Assembly: GCA_002964805.2 (NCBI GenBank)
Contig: PUDQ02000089.1
Coordinates: forward strand, 310,001-374,000
Length of the DNA: 64,000 nt
Source of the DNA: Trametes villosa
Taxonomy: Eukaryota; Basidiomycota; Agaricomycetes; Polyporales; Polyporaceae
Reading direction: 5' to 3'
Part shown: positions 38,748 to 49,809 of the stretch, piece after piece
Position numbering within the stretch: the stretch's first letter is position 1
Layout: each line of letters opens with the position of its first letter
Made by a program: the position numbers and the translations under genes
Notes under the pieces: model-generated
What the model was told of the DNA's origin: nothing
The model's database searches: none
Seen by the model: the letters and a program-made list of their open reading frames with translations, nothing else

Positions 38748-41188
38748 ATGCCTTCCACCTCCTGCTCCGCCCAGGCGTCCTACAAAAAGCTCCCCGGCCT
38801 CCTCGAGCTCACCCCCACACACCTCCAATGGACGAAAGCAGGAGACAGAGCACCCTCGGTCAAGGTCCCGCACAGCGACGCTGCGTGTGAGTCGACGCAC
38901 CCGCCCCGCGCCCCGGACGCGACGCTGACCCCGCTGGCCCCCGCCGCGAAAAGCCCTCTCCCGCAGCAAGGTCGGCGCGGCGCAAGTGCGCCTCAAAGTC
39001 GGGCTCGTCAGCGATGAGGCGGGCCACAACTTCACGTTCACGTCCCCGCAGGCCGTCGCGCTCGCGGAGCGCGAGAAGTTCGAGGCCGAGCTCACGAACA
39101 TCATCGCGCACAACCGCTCCGGCTCCGCTGCGCCCCCGCCAGGACCCACCGTCGCTGCAGCGACGCCGGTACCTGGTACGCCCTCTGCTGTGAAACCGCG
39201 GCCTGTTGGGGCGACCCCTGCTCGTGCGACGCCACAACTGTCGCGCGCTTCCACCTCGCGAGCGCCGTCTGTTGCAAGTGACTCTCGTGGGACACCAGTG
39301 AGCAATGACCCAACACATGACTTCCGGCTCCGGAAGAAGGTGCTTCTGGCCACACCAGAACTCGCGCAGTTGCATCGAGAGTTGGTGATGGGCGGGCATA
39401 TAAGCGAAAATGAGTTTTGGGAAGGGCGAGAAGTGAATATCGATTCTTGTCTCCACTTCGAGACCTGTTCTGACGCGAATAAAGCATCTTCTACTAGCTC
39501 AGGCGGCGGCCGAAAGCCAGAAGAAGGGCAAGCCCGGCCAGCTCGTTGACCCGCGACCCCAGTCGGTTGACGGGGAGGTCAAGATTGTGATTACGCCACA
39601 GCTAGTTCACGACATCTTCGAAGAGTTTCCCGTTGTTGCGAGAGCATATAGCGACAATGTGCCCGAGAAGGTACACCTTGCGATCATTCCATGCACAATG
39701 GCGTGTGTTAACCGTCACGAAGCTGTCGGAAGCAGAGTTTTGGAGCCGCTACTTCCAGTCGCGGCTCTTCAACGCGCACCGCGCGTCCATTCGTTCATCA
39801 GCCGCTCAGCATGTTGTTAAGGATGATCCCATCTTTGACAAGTACCTAGAGAAGGACGACGATGGTGAGTGCGCATATACCGCATGAATTACCTTATTAT
39901 AACGAGGCGGGTAGATCTGGAGCCTCGACGGCTTCGAGAGGAAGGCGTGGATACGTTCATCGACCTTGGTGCCACTTCTGTTGACCATGATGAGGTCTGT
40001 GCACCTTACACACAGCATATATGCGCGCCATCTCACAGAAACTCGGACAGACTGGTAACGAGAAGGATGTCACGATGCAGGCGGGGAAGCAGAGAGCTGT
40101 ATTGCCGCTCATCCGCAAGTTCAACGAGCATTCAACCAGATTATTGGACACTGCACTGTGAGTGATCAGACTCACCGCATGGCGTATGTCAACATTACAT
40201 CCTACACACCAGCGGCGGGCCCTCGGCGAAACGGAGAAGAACCGATAATGGGGAAGAGGTGCGTTGTTCACCGCCGCTGCGCGCTGAATTAGGTTTCTCA
40301 CATGCCGCTAGCGCCTCGCACAATTAGACCTAGAAGATCTGCACGACAACGAGTCATCGGCTGGCATTCTACTAGACATGCAAGACAGGCAACGGTATTT
40401 CGATGGTCGTGCGACCTCGACGACTGATGGGGCGGGTGCGGGCCCGGTAAGCAGCCCCCACTATGGTGCGAATTGCCGGCTTGACTGGTAGTGCAGCAAG
40501 TGCCGTTTAGGGAGGCTTTGCAACAGGCCAAAGCCAGCATGGCCGGGTGGTCTGCTAATCTTGCGCAGGTGAGCAGTGGATTCGTGTCAATCATGCATGG
40601 GGAGCTAAGTTGACGCCGTCTTAAGCTCAAACTAGACAAGAAGGCCGCAGACTCCGCGCTAGTCAGCATGACGCACAATGTCGCGTCGCGGTTAGACGTG
40701 AAGATGCGGAAACGTACGTACTCGCATGACGTTAGTGCAGGCCTGTTGGGCACTAAACGCCCACGGTTCCTACCTTACACAGACGACATCCCTGACAACC
40801 TCTTCCGGCAAATGACGACGTGTCAAACAGCCGCAAATGAGTTCCTGCGGCAGTTCTGGCTGGCAATATATCCGCCGCCGTCGGAGTCGCAGACGCTCGC
40901 GCCCGCCACGCCCGCGCAGAAGGCGGCGAAGGCGGCGAAGATGGTGGGGTATTTGGGCAAGACCCACGAGAAGGTCGAGGCGCTGGTTAGGGCGGCGCAC
41001 CAGGAGGGCGTCGACCCTGCACGAGTCAAAATCGTACGTGCCCTTGCTTCATGTGGCGCTGCTTGATGGAGGCGGGGCCACTGGAACGCACTGCTCACGC
41101 CCACGCACAGGCGATGAAGCCGGTTGTGGACGCCGTCGACAAGGCACTCGAGTTCTGGCGCGCGAAGAACGTGAAGGTGCTGCGATGA
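38748..41188 (+). CDS. TFB1: TFIIH core subunit TFB1 (p62/GTF2H1)
   Basis: Structural subunit of the TFIIH transcription and nucleotide-excision-repair complex. The ATG at 38748 gives an N-terminal PH domain (ASYKKLPGLLELTPTHLQW; after an intron SKVGAAQVRLKVGL and HNFTFTS). A Pro/Ala/Thr linker leads to the BSD region: HDFRLRKKVLLATPELAQLH, LVMGGHISENEFWEGRE and LSEAEFWSRYFQSRLFNAHR. Then come VVKDDPIFDKYLEKDDD and DTFIDLGATSVDHDE, and a C-terminal helical part ending EGVDPARVKI and KALEFWRAKNVKVLR. About a dozen exons. The exon boundaries at 40200-40700 are the least certain. Confidence 0.92.
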
Positions 41189-42143
41189 GTGCGTCCGTGT
41201 GGGGCGCGCACTAGCGACGTGCAGTATGGTTCCTAGTACAGAGCTCGCGGACTCTCGCATATTACATTTAACACCGTCGTATCGATAGGCAACCCTGCCT
41301 TGGCAGCAGTAATACAGGCGTTTGCGACCTCCGGCCCTGTGCTCTTGTTGTCGGTGGATCCGCGCATACCGCCCATGAGTACTCGAGTTCTAGCCCACTT
41401 TGACTAGACCCATGATGCGATTTGGACGTGCACGCGACTCGCTCTATCGGAGCGGGACGCCCGCCATATGGTACGAAAGCAGCCGCCTCTCATCCGTCCG
41501 CGTCCCTGCAGGAGATGACCCCCGTTCTCACCGCGCTCGGGAAGATCTAGGCCGCTCACACGTACGCCCACAATCGATGTCTTCAAAGGCACCACATCTG
41601 ACTACCGCGAGGCAGGTTACACCGGCGAACGTGCGGCCCTGCAGCTCAGCGGGGCGCGCTATTGTCTCTCAAAGGGAATCCATGGTGATTATCAGCTAGC
41701 AGAAGCCACCGGCGACGATGAAACGCCCCCAATTGACTTGATGCTGTCTACGGTGCACGGGTTCGGGCGGCACAGCGCACCCGTATATGGCAACCGATGT
41801 GGTTCAACGCCTCGTGGTGGCGAAGTCCCCATCACCTTCGCCCCGCCCATGCACAGCGCCGGGATCTGCGAATAGCCCTGTGGGGCGGCGCGGTGCCGCA
41901 ATCCCGGGACGGGGAAGCATCGCGGGCGCGTACGCCCGTACGCGACGTCGTCTCAACGTTGGAGGTGGACCACATTGCGATGTTCATATCGCCCGTGCGA
42001 CCGAACTCTATCATCATGGCGCATGTCCCTGGCGCACTTATATATACCAGTATGTGGTCGTGGGTGGTGGGCTGCGTCGCGCTACCCCAGACGAACAGAG
42101 TCCCCCAGCTTCTCGCCGGCTGTGACGATCCCCACTGGCAGAC
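41189..42143. other. Intergenic region with a possible coding relic
   Basis: 955 bases. An open + frame from about 41518 to 41875 has non-repetitive, protein-like composition (for example DVFKGTTSDYREAGYTG and LAEATGDDETPPIDLMLST, ending SAGICE and a stop). Another piece at about 41275-41406 reads SIGNPALAAVIQAF and VLLLSVDPRIPPMSTR before a stop. Neither has a start or a convincing exon partner, and the two are in different frames. They could be a decayed gene or chance. I recognise no family. Confidence 0.3.
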
Positions 42144-43896
42144 ATGCATCCCGCCGGTGCGTTCTCTGCTTCGTCCCCTCTGAGCATATTTGTGACCTTT
42201 GCATACAGTGGGCTCGAGCCCGCGTCCTCCTCTGATCCCGACGCACCACCGCGCCCGCTCAGAGACCTCGCTCGGGGCTGGCCAGGTTCTTACACCAGAC
42301 TCCTCGTTCCGGACTGAATTTGTGACTTCTCCTCTCCCGTACAACGGCTCCTACACCCGGCAGGACGGCGGCGAGAAGGGCGCGTTCAAGGGAGAGCACA
42401 TCGTGCCGGTGAACTCGAACGGGTCCGACGCGGACGGGCCCAAGAGAGCGATCTCGATCGCCTTGCTGAAGGTCGCGCACTACTACGACTGGGCGTACCA
42501 CCGCCTGAAGCAGCACTGGATCATCTTCTGCGTGTTCCTCCTGGCGGGCATCATCAGCTGCAGTCTAGCGATCGGCTGGGCGTTCCGCCTGAAGACGTTC
42601 AATATCGCCGACCCGGATAGCATCCAAGACTCCGTCGTACGTTTTGATTTTCTGGTGCGGTGGTTGGTTACGGCGGCTGACATAGTAGGGCTACCTTCTG
42701 TAGGTGCAGCTGTCGGCAAATTTGGTGGATGTCGACCCGTCCGGACAGGTGATGACTCTGGACTGGGTTATAGACTACCAATGCGAGTCTATCGGATGCC
42801 CCGACGCCAATATTTACTTCGACTCGTACGTCCTCAGGCTCCGTCGGAATGCGTTGATATTCTCATGTTCACACATTATGCACAGAAATACCTTGCGCCA
42901 GGACCCGACGAGCACACAGGCGCAAAGCAACGTCAAGCCGGACGCTATCTTCACGATCAACGGCGAGAACGTCCTCGCGATGCGGAATAACTCAGACCGG
43001 CGGACGAGCTCGCTGACGTTCCGCACCGACGTCGCCATCTCAAACGCCAATACCCACCGCACGCTTCAGTCCTATCCCTACGACAAGTGAGTGATAATAA
43101 GGGCGTTTCCCTTCGGAAGGTCGCTGAAGGGTGGAGTAGATATGCGACCCAGCTTGTATTCTTCGCGGAGGATGCGACTACGAACAACTCCCTCAGCATC
43201 GCAATCGTCAAGACGACGGGAATCGCAGTGTATGTCTACACCTCGCGTCTCGGACACTGCAGGTACTAACCCGCATCCAGTGGCTTCAACGTCCAGCTCC
43301 AGAACACCACCGACATCAAAGACAACTTCGGCACGGTCATCAAGAACATCGAGGTCACCCGCGGCCCCGTGGTCCGGCTGTACGCCATCTTCATTGTCCT
43401 CGTTATCTGTAAGCAGCCTTGTTCCCTACAGCCTGACCAGTCGCGCTGAGACGCTTGTGCGGAATAGGGCTGGTGACGTTGACATTCATGGTCACCTGCG
43501 TCCTGAACGTGTTCTTCGGGAAGGGCATATCCTCTGGCGTCCTCGTCCTGCCGATGGGCACGCTCTTCGCGTTCACGCAGCTCCGCGGGACGCTCCCCGG
43601 CGCCCCCGAGGGCTTCGGTACGCGCATCTCGTCCTTTCGACTCTTTGCCCCCGCTGACGCTGCCGACAGGCGCGGTCATCGACTTCATGGGCCTCCTGCC
43701 GTGCCTCGCCATCCTGACATTCTGCGTACGCGAGCCAATTGTCCTCGCGTCCTCATCCCTGCTGACCCTGTTTGTCATTCTGCAGTCGGTGTTCATGACC
43801 GCCATCTTCTTGCTCCGTAATCCGGAGGTGGACATCGACCGCTGGAAAGCGGCGAGGCCTGGCCCAGAGGAACGGCGACGCAACACCGTGGCATGA
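42144..43896 (+). CDS. DUF4436-type fungal multi-pass membrane protein
   Basis: Function unknown in this family. The ATG at 42144 starts a tiny 13-base first exon (MHPA, then a split Val codon), which joins GSSPRPPLIPTHHRARSE after an intron. A first membrane segment WIIFCVFLLAGIISCSLAI is followed by a large extracytoplasmic beta-rich domain: LVDVDPSGQVMTLDWVIDYQ, AIFTINGENVLAMRNNSDRR, YPYDKYATQLVFFAED and GFNVQLQNTTDIKDNF. Three further membrane segments follow: LYAIFIVLVIWLVTLTFMV, FMGLLPCLAILTFCVRE and LLTLFVILQSVFMTAIFLL. A basic tail ends EERRRNTVA. This order (one TM, soluble domain with the YPxDxY box, three TMs) is typical of DUF4436. About eight exons. Confidence 0.88.
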
Positions 43897-44205
43897 CACA
43901 TCGGCGAGAACGGCACGAACGGGCACGCGAGGAAAGAGACGGCGCACGACCACAGAGATATGCGTGTTGCACGCATGTCATGATTTACCACAAGGGACAA
44001 CGGCCATTGGACCAGATTAGTGAACAATATATGTATACGCCCCGAGCCCTGTCTATATAATATTACCTGGTTGTACGCGACCACGATGTCGGTTCACGCT
44101 GGGGGCCCACAGAGCATGAAGAACGTATATTACCTCGAAGAGTCCGGCGCACAACATATAAGTAGTACCATATCATAATCGCAACACACCGCAGACAGAA
44201 CCGCG
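43897..44205. other. Convergent 3' region
   Basis: 309 bases between the DUF4436 and CASP stops. It contains TATATAATATTACC and TATATAAGTAGTACCATATC words, consistent with 3' UTR and polyadenylation signals. No gene seen. Confidence 0.55.
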
Positions 44206-47088
44206 CTAGTACGGGCTCGGCTGGCGCTCCAGATGCGAACCGGACGACGTCGCACACTCGTACAGCGTGAACATCGTGAGCAGGTGCAGCGAGATCGCGT
44301 AGAAGATGAACGCGGTCCGTGTCCGCCGGTTGCCCAGGATCGCGCGCGTGAGCACAAGCACGCCGCGCTCGAGCACGTTGAGTGACTCGTACGCTCGTGT
44401 TGCTTCCTGCAGTGCAAAGTCAGCGCAACTCAGAGCAAGAAGGGAAGAATACGCACTCGACCGCGGAACGCTTGGAAGGGATTCATCGCCTCCTCGCTAT
44501 AGTTCAGGCGTCAGCACCCCACCACCAACCAAGTCCACACAAGACGTACTATCGTGCCCGGTACTTGCTCATATCGTCCGGCCTGCCCGCTGAGCTCGAG
44601 GGCAGCGGGTCGAGCGTGGACGGCCGCGCCGCCGCGTCCTCGCGGTAGCTCTGCATGTACCGCACCTTCTCGTACAGCTTCAGGTTGTCCGCCTGCAGGC
44701 TCTTCACCTCCGCGCGCAGCTCGGAGATCACGTTGAACTGCTTGCGCAGCTCCTCCTCGAGCTCCGCGTTCCGCTGCCGGAAGCGGTCCCGCTGCGCGGT
44801 CACGATCGGCAGGATCGACGTGTCCGCCGAGGGCGCGAAGGGGATGGGCGTGGTTCGCGCGGGGGTGTCCTGCGCGCGTATGATGTGTCAGCATTATTCG
44901 TGGTGGATTTTGAGAGGGAAGACCTACGCTGGACTTCTTCCCGAGTTCTGCAAGCACGTCTACTGGCGTGGACGAGCCGTTTGCGGGGGACGGGCTGATG
45001 CCATTCTCGCCCTTGCGCTGGTCCATCTGCAGCAAGTCCGTCTCCAGCTTCTCATTCAGAGTACGCTGCTTCTCGAGCTCAGACTCCGTCGCCGAGAGCT
45101 GCGACTCCACAGACTGCAACGCAGCTTCGAGCTCCGCGTGCAGGATCTACCCTCTGCGCGTCAGTTATGGGGTACGATGGTGCTGGCAGGGAAAGGACGC
45201 ACCCTGAACTTGGTGAGCTCCTCGAGGATGCGCTTGTTCTTGGTCGCCAGGAGGACCTCCAGCGGCTTCCCTTGCTGAGCGTTTGCCTTTGCCGCGTTGG
45301 GGTTCGGCAGTTGCAGTCCGAGCGCGTCGCCGTTGAGCGTGACTTCGTCGGCGTCCAGATCGTCTTCGCCCTCCAAGCCCGCGAACTCGACATACTGCAG
45401 ATAGCCGCATTCAGCGACATATTGCTCAGAATGTGAACGGAGAACTAACCTTCATGATTTCGAGCTCGCGCTTGATCTCGTCGTAGTCCGAGTACTGCTT
45501 GAGCTTGGACCGGAGCTGGTCAACCTCGGCCGACTGCGCGCGCGTTAGCACGGAGTGGGCAGAATAGGAATGATGCCGTAGGCACCGACCTTCTTCTGGA
45601 CTTCCTTCGCAAGCTCATCCGCCTTCCTGGAAGCAGCAACACGCGCTTCCTCGGCAGCGTGTTTCTGCGATTCGAGCGCTTGTGACAGACGGTCCGTTTC
45701 TGACTCCAGCTCCGCGACCTTGGACTCGTACTCCTTGATCCTGACAGGCCGCGCATGAGACAGGCGCGCAGCGAAGGGCGCACTGCAAGGGTGCTTTCTC
45801 ACCGTTCTGCGCTCTCGTGTCCGGTCTTCATAGCCTCGATCTCAGCGCGAAGAAGTTCCTGCAGTCGCCCTCGTCAGCTTCACATGTGGCCGGTCGCCGG
45901 TAGCAAGATGAAGCATACATTGCGGCGTTCGACGGTGGCGACGCGGCTGTTGGCGTGCTCGAGATCTGCGACGACCATGTCCAGTTCGGCGAGCTTCGCT
46001 ACGACCTCGTGATCTAGACAAGTGCGTCAGCCCAACCATAGAACTGTCACTCGAGAAAGCTCGTCTTACCCTGGCGTTGGGTGTGGTCGAGGAGCTTGGC
46101 CTGGTTCGACTCGTGAGACATGCGCAGGTCGCGGAGCTGGTTCTTCGTCAAAGCAAGCTGGCGTTGTAGATCCTGTTCCCTATACTCGGTCCTCAATATC
46201 ATCGCTAAATCACCAAGGAAGATAGGTTTCGTACCGTTCTTCGTAGTTCCGCATCTTCTCGTCATATGTCGCGTTGAGCTCGTTCTCTTTCTGAGTGACC
46301 TTTTCTTGAATCAGGTCTTCCATCTGAACCAAACCGTGAGCTACCGCATATAAGAGCATCCCTTGCGGCCATACCTTCTGCTCGAGCTGCTCGACGCGCG
46401 CGTCCGCCTTCTTCTTCGCGTTCTCGAGCGAGGAGACCTCATTGAGGCGTTTCCGCAGCTCTGCGTTCTCCTCGCGGGAGCGCTGAAGCTCCAGCTCGAA
46501 CTCGCGCGCCTCGGCGACCTTGACGGTTTGGTCCTATACGTCAGAGTGCTCAATGCCTGCTCAATGGTGCTTGCGGCACATTAGACATACGACGGCGGCT
46601 TCCAGAAGCGGGTACGGGTCCGGAGCTTCCACGAGGACTTTGTACACATTCAGGAAGGCGTTCTCAGCGGTCTTGGCGCGTTTGGTCAAGTTGTCGATCT
46701 CGGTCTGGTATGCTGCGCGGTATAAGACGCGCAGTCCACTGAGGGATACCCCGTACTTGGGACGTACATTTGAGCAACGTCTTGAACGCCGTGAGCTTCT
46801 CGTCATCCGGAATCTTCTTGAACTCTGAGGGGAAGCTAATTGACAATGCAACATTGTACGCCTGGATATGCCCTCACCTTTGGTACGGTCCGCAAGTGCC
46901 TTCCGTCCTACCACACTTTCCTTCTGGTTCTCGACCACCTCGATCCCTTGAACGTCAAGAGTTTTCTGCAGCTCGGAGAGGTTGATGTCTGTGCTTGTCT
47001 GGGCACACGGTCATCTCTTCCGAGGAGCATCCCACGCACCCTTCCATGTAGCGAGAGCACCAGAGAAGTTCTGGTCAGGAGCGGCCAT
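44206..47088 (-). CDS. COY1: CASP/COY1-type Golgi coiled-coil membrane protein
   Basis: Golgi tethering and retrograde-traffic protein related to the CASP splice form of CUX1. The ATG at 47088 gives [20 protein letters not shown]. Then [40 protein letters not shown] and [17 protein letters not shown], the conserved CASP N-terminus. About 450 residues of nearly uninterrupted coiled coil follow ([20 protein letters not shown] and similar). The C-terminal CASP domain has [52 protein letters not shown] and [20 protein letters not shown], then a single tail-anchor segment [18 protein letters not shown]. All features match the family. About twelve short introns. Divergent from MRPS9. Confidence 0.94.
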
Positions 47089-47430
47089 GGCGGTGTGTTT
47101 CGTACAAGCAGCGTGTCAGAAGCAGTTTCCGGGTATGTCAGATACAAGAACAGCAAGAGAGGCCCGCTCTTCCAGCTAGGTAGCAAGCAGCAGAGAACAG
47201 CAGCGCAGGCGGTCCAGGTTGAAGCCAAGCAGGCGCGGTGGCAGGTGAGGACGAGCACGGCGCGTTCCTCGACCTGCAATGACGCCCACGCCGCAAACGG
47301 CAGGTCATTCCCACCTGCCACGGGCAGGCGACCCGGGCGCCTGTTTGCAGGACTTGCACATTTCGGCGACAGCGAGCTCGTCCTCTCGCGCCTTCCTCTC
47401 CTCCCCCTCCGCCGGCCTGTCCGTCTCGCC
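47089..47430. promoter_or_regulatory. Divergent promoter region of CASP/COY1 and MRPS9
   Basis: 342 bases between divergent ATGs. The + frame of MRPS9 is open upstream across this interval and into the CASP gene, but the ATG at 47431 starts a mitochondrial-type presequence, so the upstream extension is taken as chance. No TATA box seen. Confidence 0.5.
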
Positions 47431-48669
47431 ATGAACATCGCCAAGCAGGCCGCCGGGGGCGCCCTGCGCCTCAGGACATACGCGACGGCCGCGTACGTGC
47501 CCCCCGCGTCCATGGACGGCGTCCAGCGCGGCCGGCTCCCCCCGCCCAAGCCCAAGCCCGAGTCCCCGACGTTCTACACCGCCCGCGCGACGTACTACGA
47601 CCAGCTGCTCGCGCTCGAGACCGCGGCGAAGCAGACGCGGGCCGCGCTCCAGAACCTGCAGCTCCTCCCGCTCTCCCGCTTCGCCCAGCAAAACCTGCCG
47701 CCGCTGCGCCCGGTGTGGAAGAGCCAGGTCGACCTCGCGGAGCTCATGGAGGCGAAGCTCACCACGACCCGCTACCGCCGCTTCGTCGCACAGCTCAACC
47801 AGCTCAACCAGTACCGCCGCCTCGCGGAGGTCGCCGGGCACGTCGCGCTTGCGGAGCGCCTCCAGCGCGTGCTGGACATGTTCGAGCGCGAGAACAAGGA
47901 GGCGATCCTTGCGCGCGGGAAGGCGAAGCCGACCCAGTTTGACGAGTACGGCCGGACGTACACGACGGGCAGGAGAAAGGAGAGCACGGCGCGGGTGTGG
48001 GTCATCAAGGTTCAGCCGTCTCCCGAGGAGCAGGCTGCGTCTCCGTCGACAATATCCGGAGAGCCTTCACAAGCACAGGTGACCGAAGATTCCATATTGT
48101 CGTCAGCACCGGCCACAGGTATCGCAGGTTTCGAGAGTGGTCCTCTGTCAGTGGGCCCGACCCAGATCAAGGTGCCCACGACGAACATCCTGATCAACAA
48201 TATTCCCTTCACGGAATACTTGTGAGCCCCTTCAACATTCGGACTTTCTTGCAATCCTCAGTTTCTACCACAGCCCCAACCTCGCGGACCGCGAGCGTAT
48301 CGTGCGCCCCTTCCGCATCGCCGGACTCATTGGCGCCTTCAACGTCTTCGCGCTCGTCCGCGGTGGCGGCAGCACTGGTCAGAGCGGTGCGCTCACGCTG
48401 GGCATTGCGAAGGGCATTGCGGCGCATAACCCCGAAGTAGAGCCTCTGCTCCGCAAAGGTGCGCTTCCACGAAACATGTCCCATCCAGGCGGGGAGTGCT
48501 CACGCGTGTTTCCCCTACAGCGAAAATGCTCAAGCGTGACCCGCGTATGGTTGAGCGTAAGAAGACTGGCCGGCCCAAGGCTCGCTCTGGGGTACGTCCT
48601 GGCTCGATTTTCCCATTCCAAATGATGGCTCACACCGTTATCCTACAGTACACTTGGGTCAAGCGTTAG
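47431..48669 (+). CDS. MRPS9: Mitochondrial ribosomal protein uS9m
   Basis: Component of the mitochondrial small ribosomal subunit. The start MNIAKQAAGGALRLRTYATA is an amphipathic, Arg-containing mitochondrial presequence. A long N-terminal extension (FYTARATYYDQLLALE, RYRRFVAQLNQLNQYRRLAE) precedes the S9 core: GRRKESTARVWVIK, ILINNIPFTEYF, RPFRIAGLIGAFNVFALVRG, GSTGQSGALTLGIAKGIAAH, and the basic C-terminus LKRDPRMVERKKTGRPKARS ending in YTWVKR, which matches the universal uS9 ending. Four exons; introns at about 48223-48261, 48461-48521 and 48593-48648. The acidic Ser/Pro insert after VWVIK is unusual but keeps the frame. Confidence 0.95.
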
Positions 48670-49809
48670 ACGGGGGCTTCATTTGGGGCAGCGTGCTACG
48701 GAACTCTACACAGTCGATGTCTATCATCATAATATACACTGCATACACCCATCCGCCTACTTACAGCCACGCACACGTTGGAAAACAGAGGCCCAAAGTC
48801 TGGACTGTGCCTTCGGAATACAGCGCTGCTGCGATTGAGCGTCTTGCTGATAGCTATGGCATGTCGAGCAGGTATGGGTTGTATTTTCAAGATGTTTATA
48901 TGCGCACGCATCGCTAGGCACTTGGGGTGAAGTGGAGATGATGATATCCATTGGCAGCCAGGGCGACTCTTGCTACTACATGTATACGGTGCACATCGAA
49001 AATGAACGTCATACAGTACAGGACAGCCGGGACGTTCGGCCAAGGAGATTTGGCACATGGCAGAGACAACCTAGCGCAGCAAATCGTCAGCAACCCGTCG
49101 AAACGCCAGCCAGACACAAGAACACAAAGGAGCGGAAAGGATCAGAATTGCAGAAGTAGAAGTAGTCATCAACTGGTCGTAGACCATTAGACTGTTGAGC
49201 TTGATATGTGATTGGTATTCATCATAATGGCGGGAGTACGCCAGTGGGGAGATATAGTACGACGCAAGGAACGGAAACTCACCATGTGGAAGACCCGGCC
49301 ACCACCCATCCGCGAGCATACGACGAGAGAGAGGAGGATGGGGGAGAAGACCAGGAGGCGGACGGAAATTTATGGCGTCGGGGATGTTCCCACGGCGCGC
49401 CCATCACTCAACTGCTCGATTAGGCAGGTGTAGTGAATTGCAACGTTAACGTCCAGTCTCCGGGTTGGCGCGGCAAATGTCGTCGCGCTTCCGAAGCTGG
49501 GCACAACTCTAAGGTAGTCGGAGGATGCTAGAGGGGCGCGTAATACATAGCCCACATAAAGCATTCAAACTTGCCCACGGAATTGGGGGAATCTCAGAGC
49601 CTCAGAATGGCGGATAGGAACCACGCGACACACTAGAGGACCTGACGATGCTACACACGCGCACGCGGAAGTTTGAGATGGGATTATTCGTGGTAGCAAG
49701 CAGGCACGGACAAAGGTCATAAACAGAAGAAAACAATAAGGTAGGTACACCAAATATCCGCAACACGCCCCCGTCGCCCCGGACCAGCTCCCGCAGAAGG
49801 GCGGGGCGG
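48670..49809. other. Intergenic region between convergent MRPS9 and BRE1
   Basis: About 1.1 kb with lower GC than its surroundings and only short, non-conserved frames. Includes ATAATATACACTGCATACACCC near 48729 and purine-rich GAGAGAGAGGAGGATGGGGG near 49324. I see nothing identifiable. Confidence 0.5.

Noticed and set aside
46840..47430. An in-frame upstream extension of MRPS9 of nearly 200 codons
   Set aside because: It runs antisense across the CASP first exons and has no conserved content. The ATG at 47431 begins a typical mitochondrial presequence.
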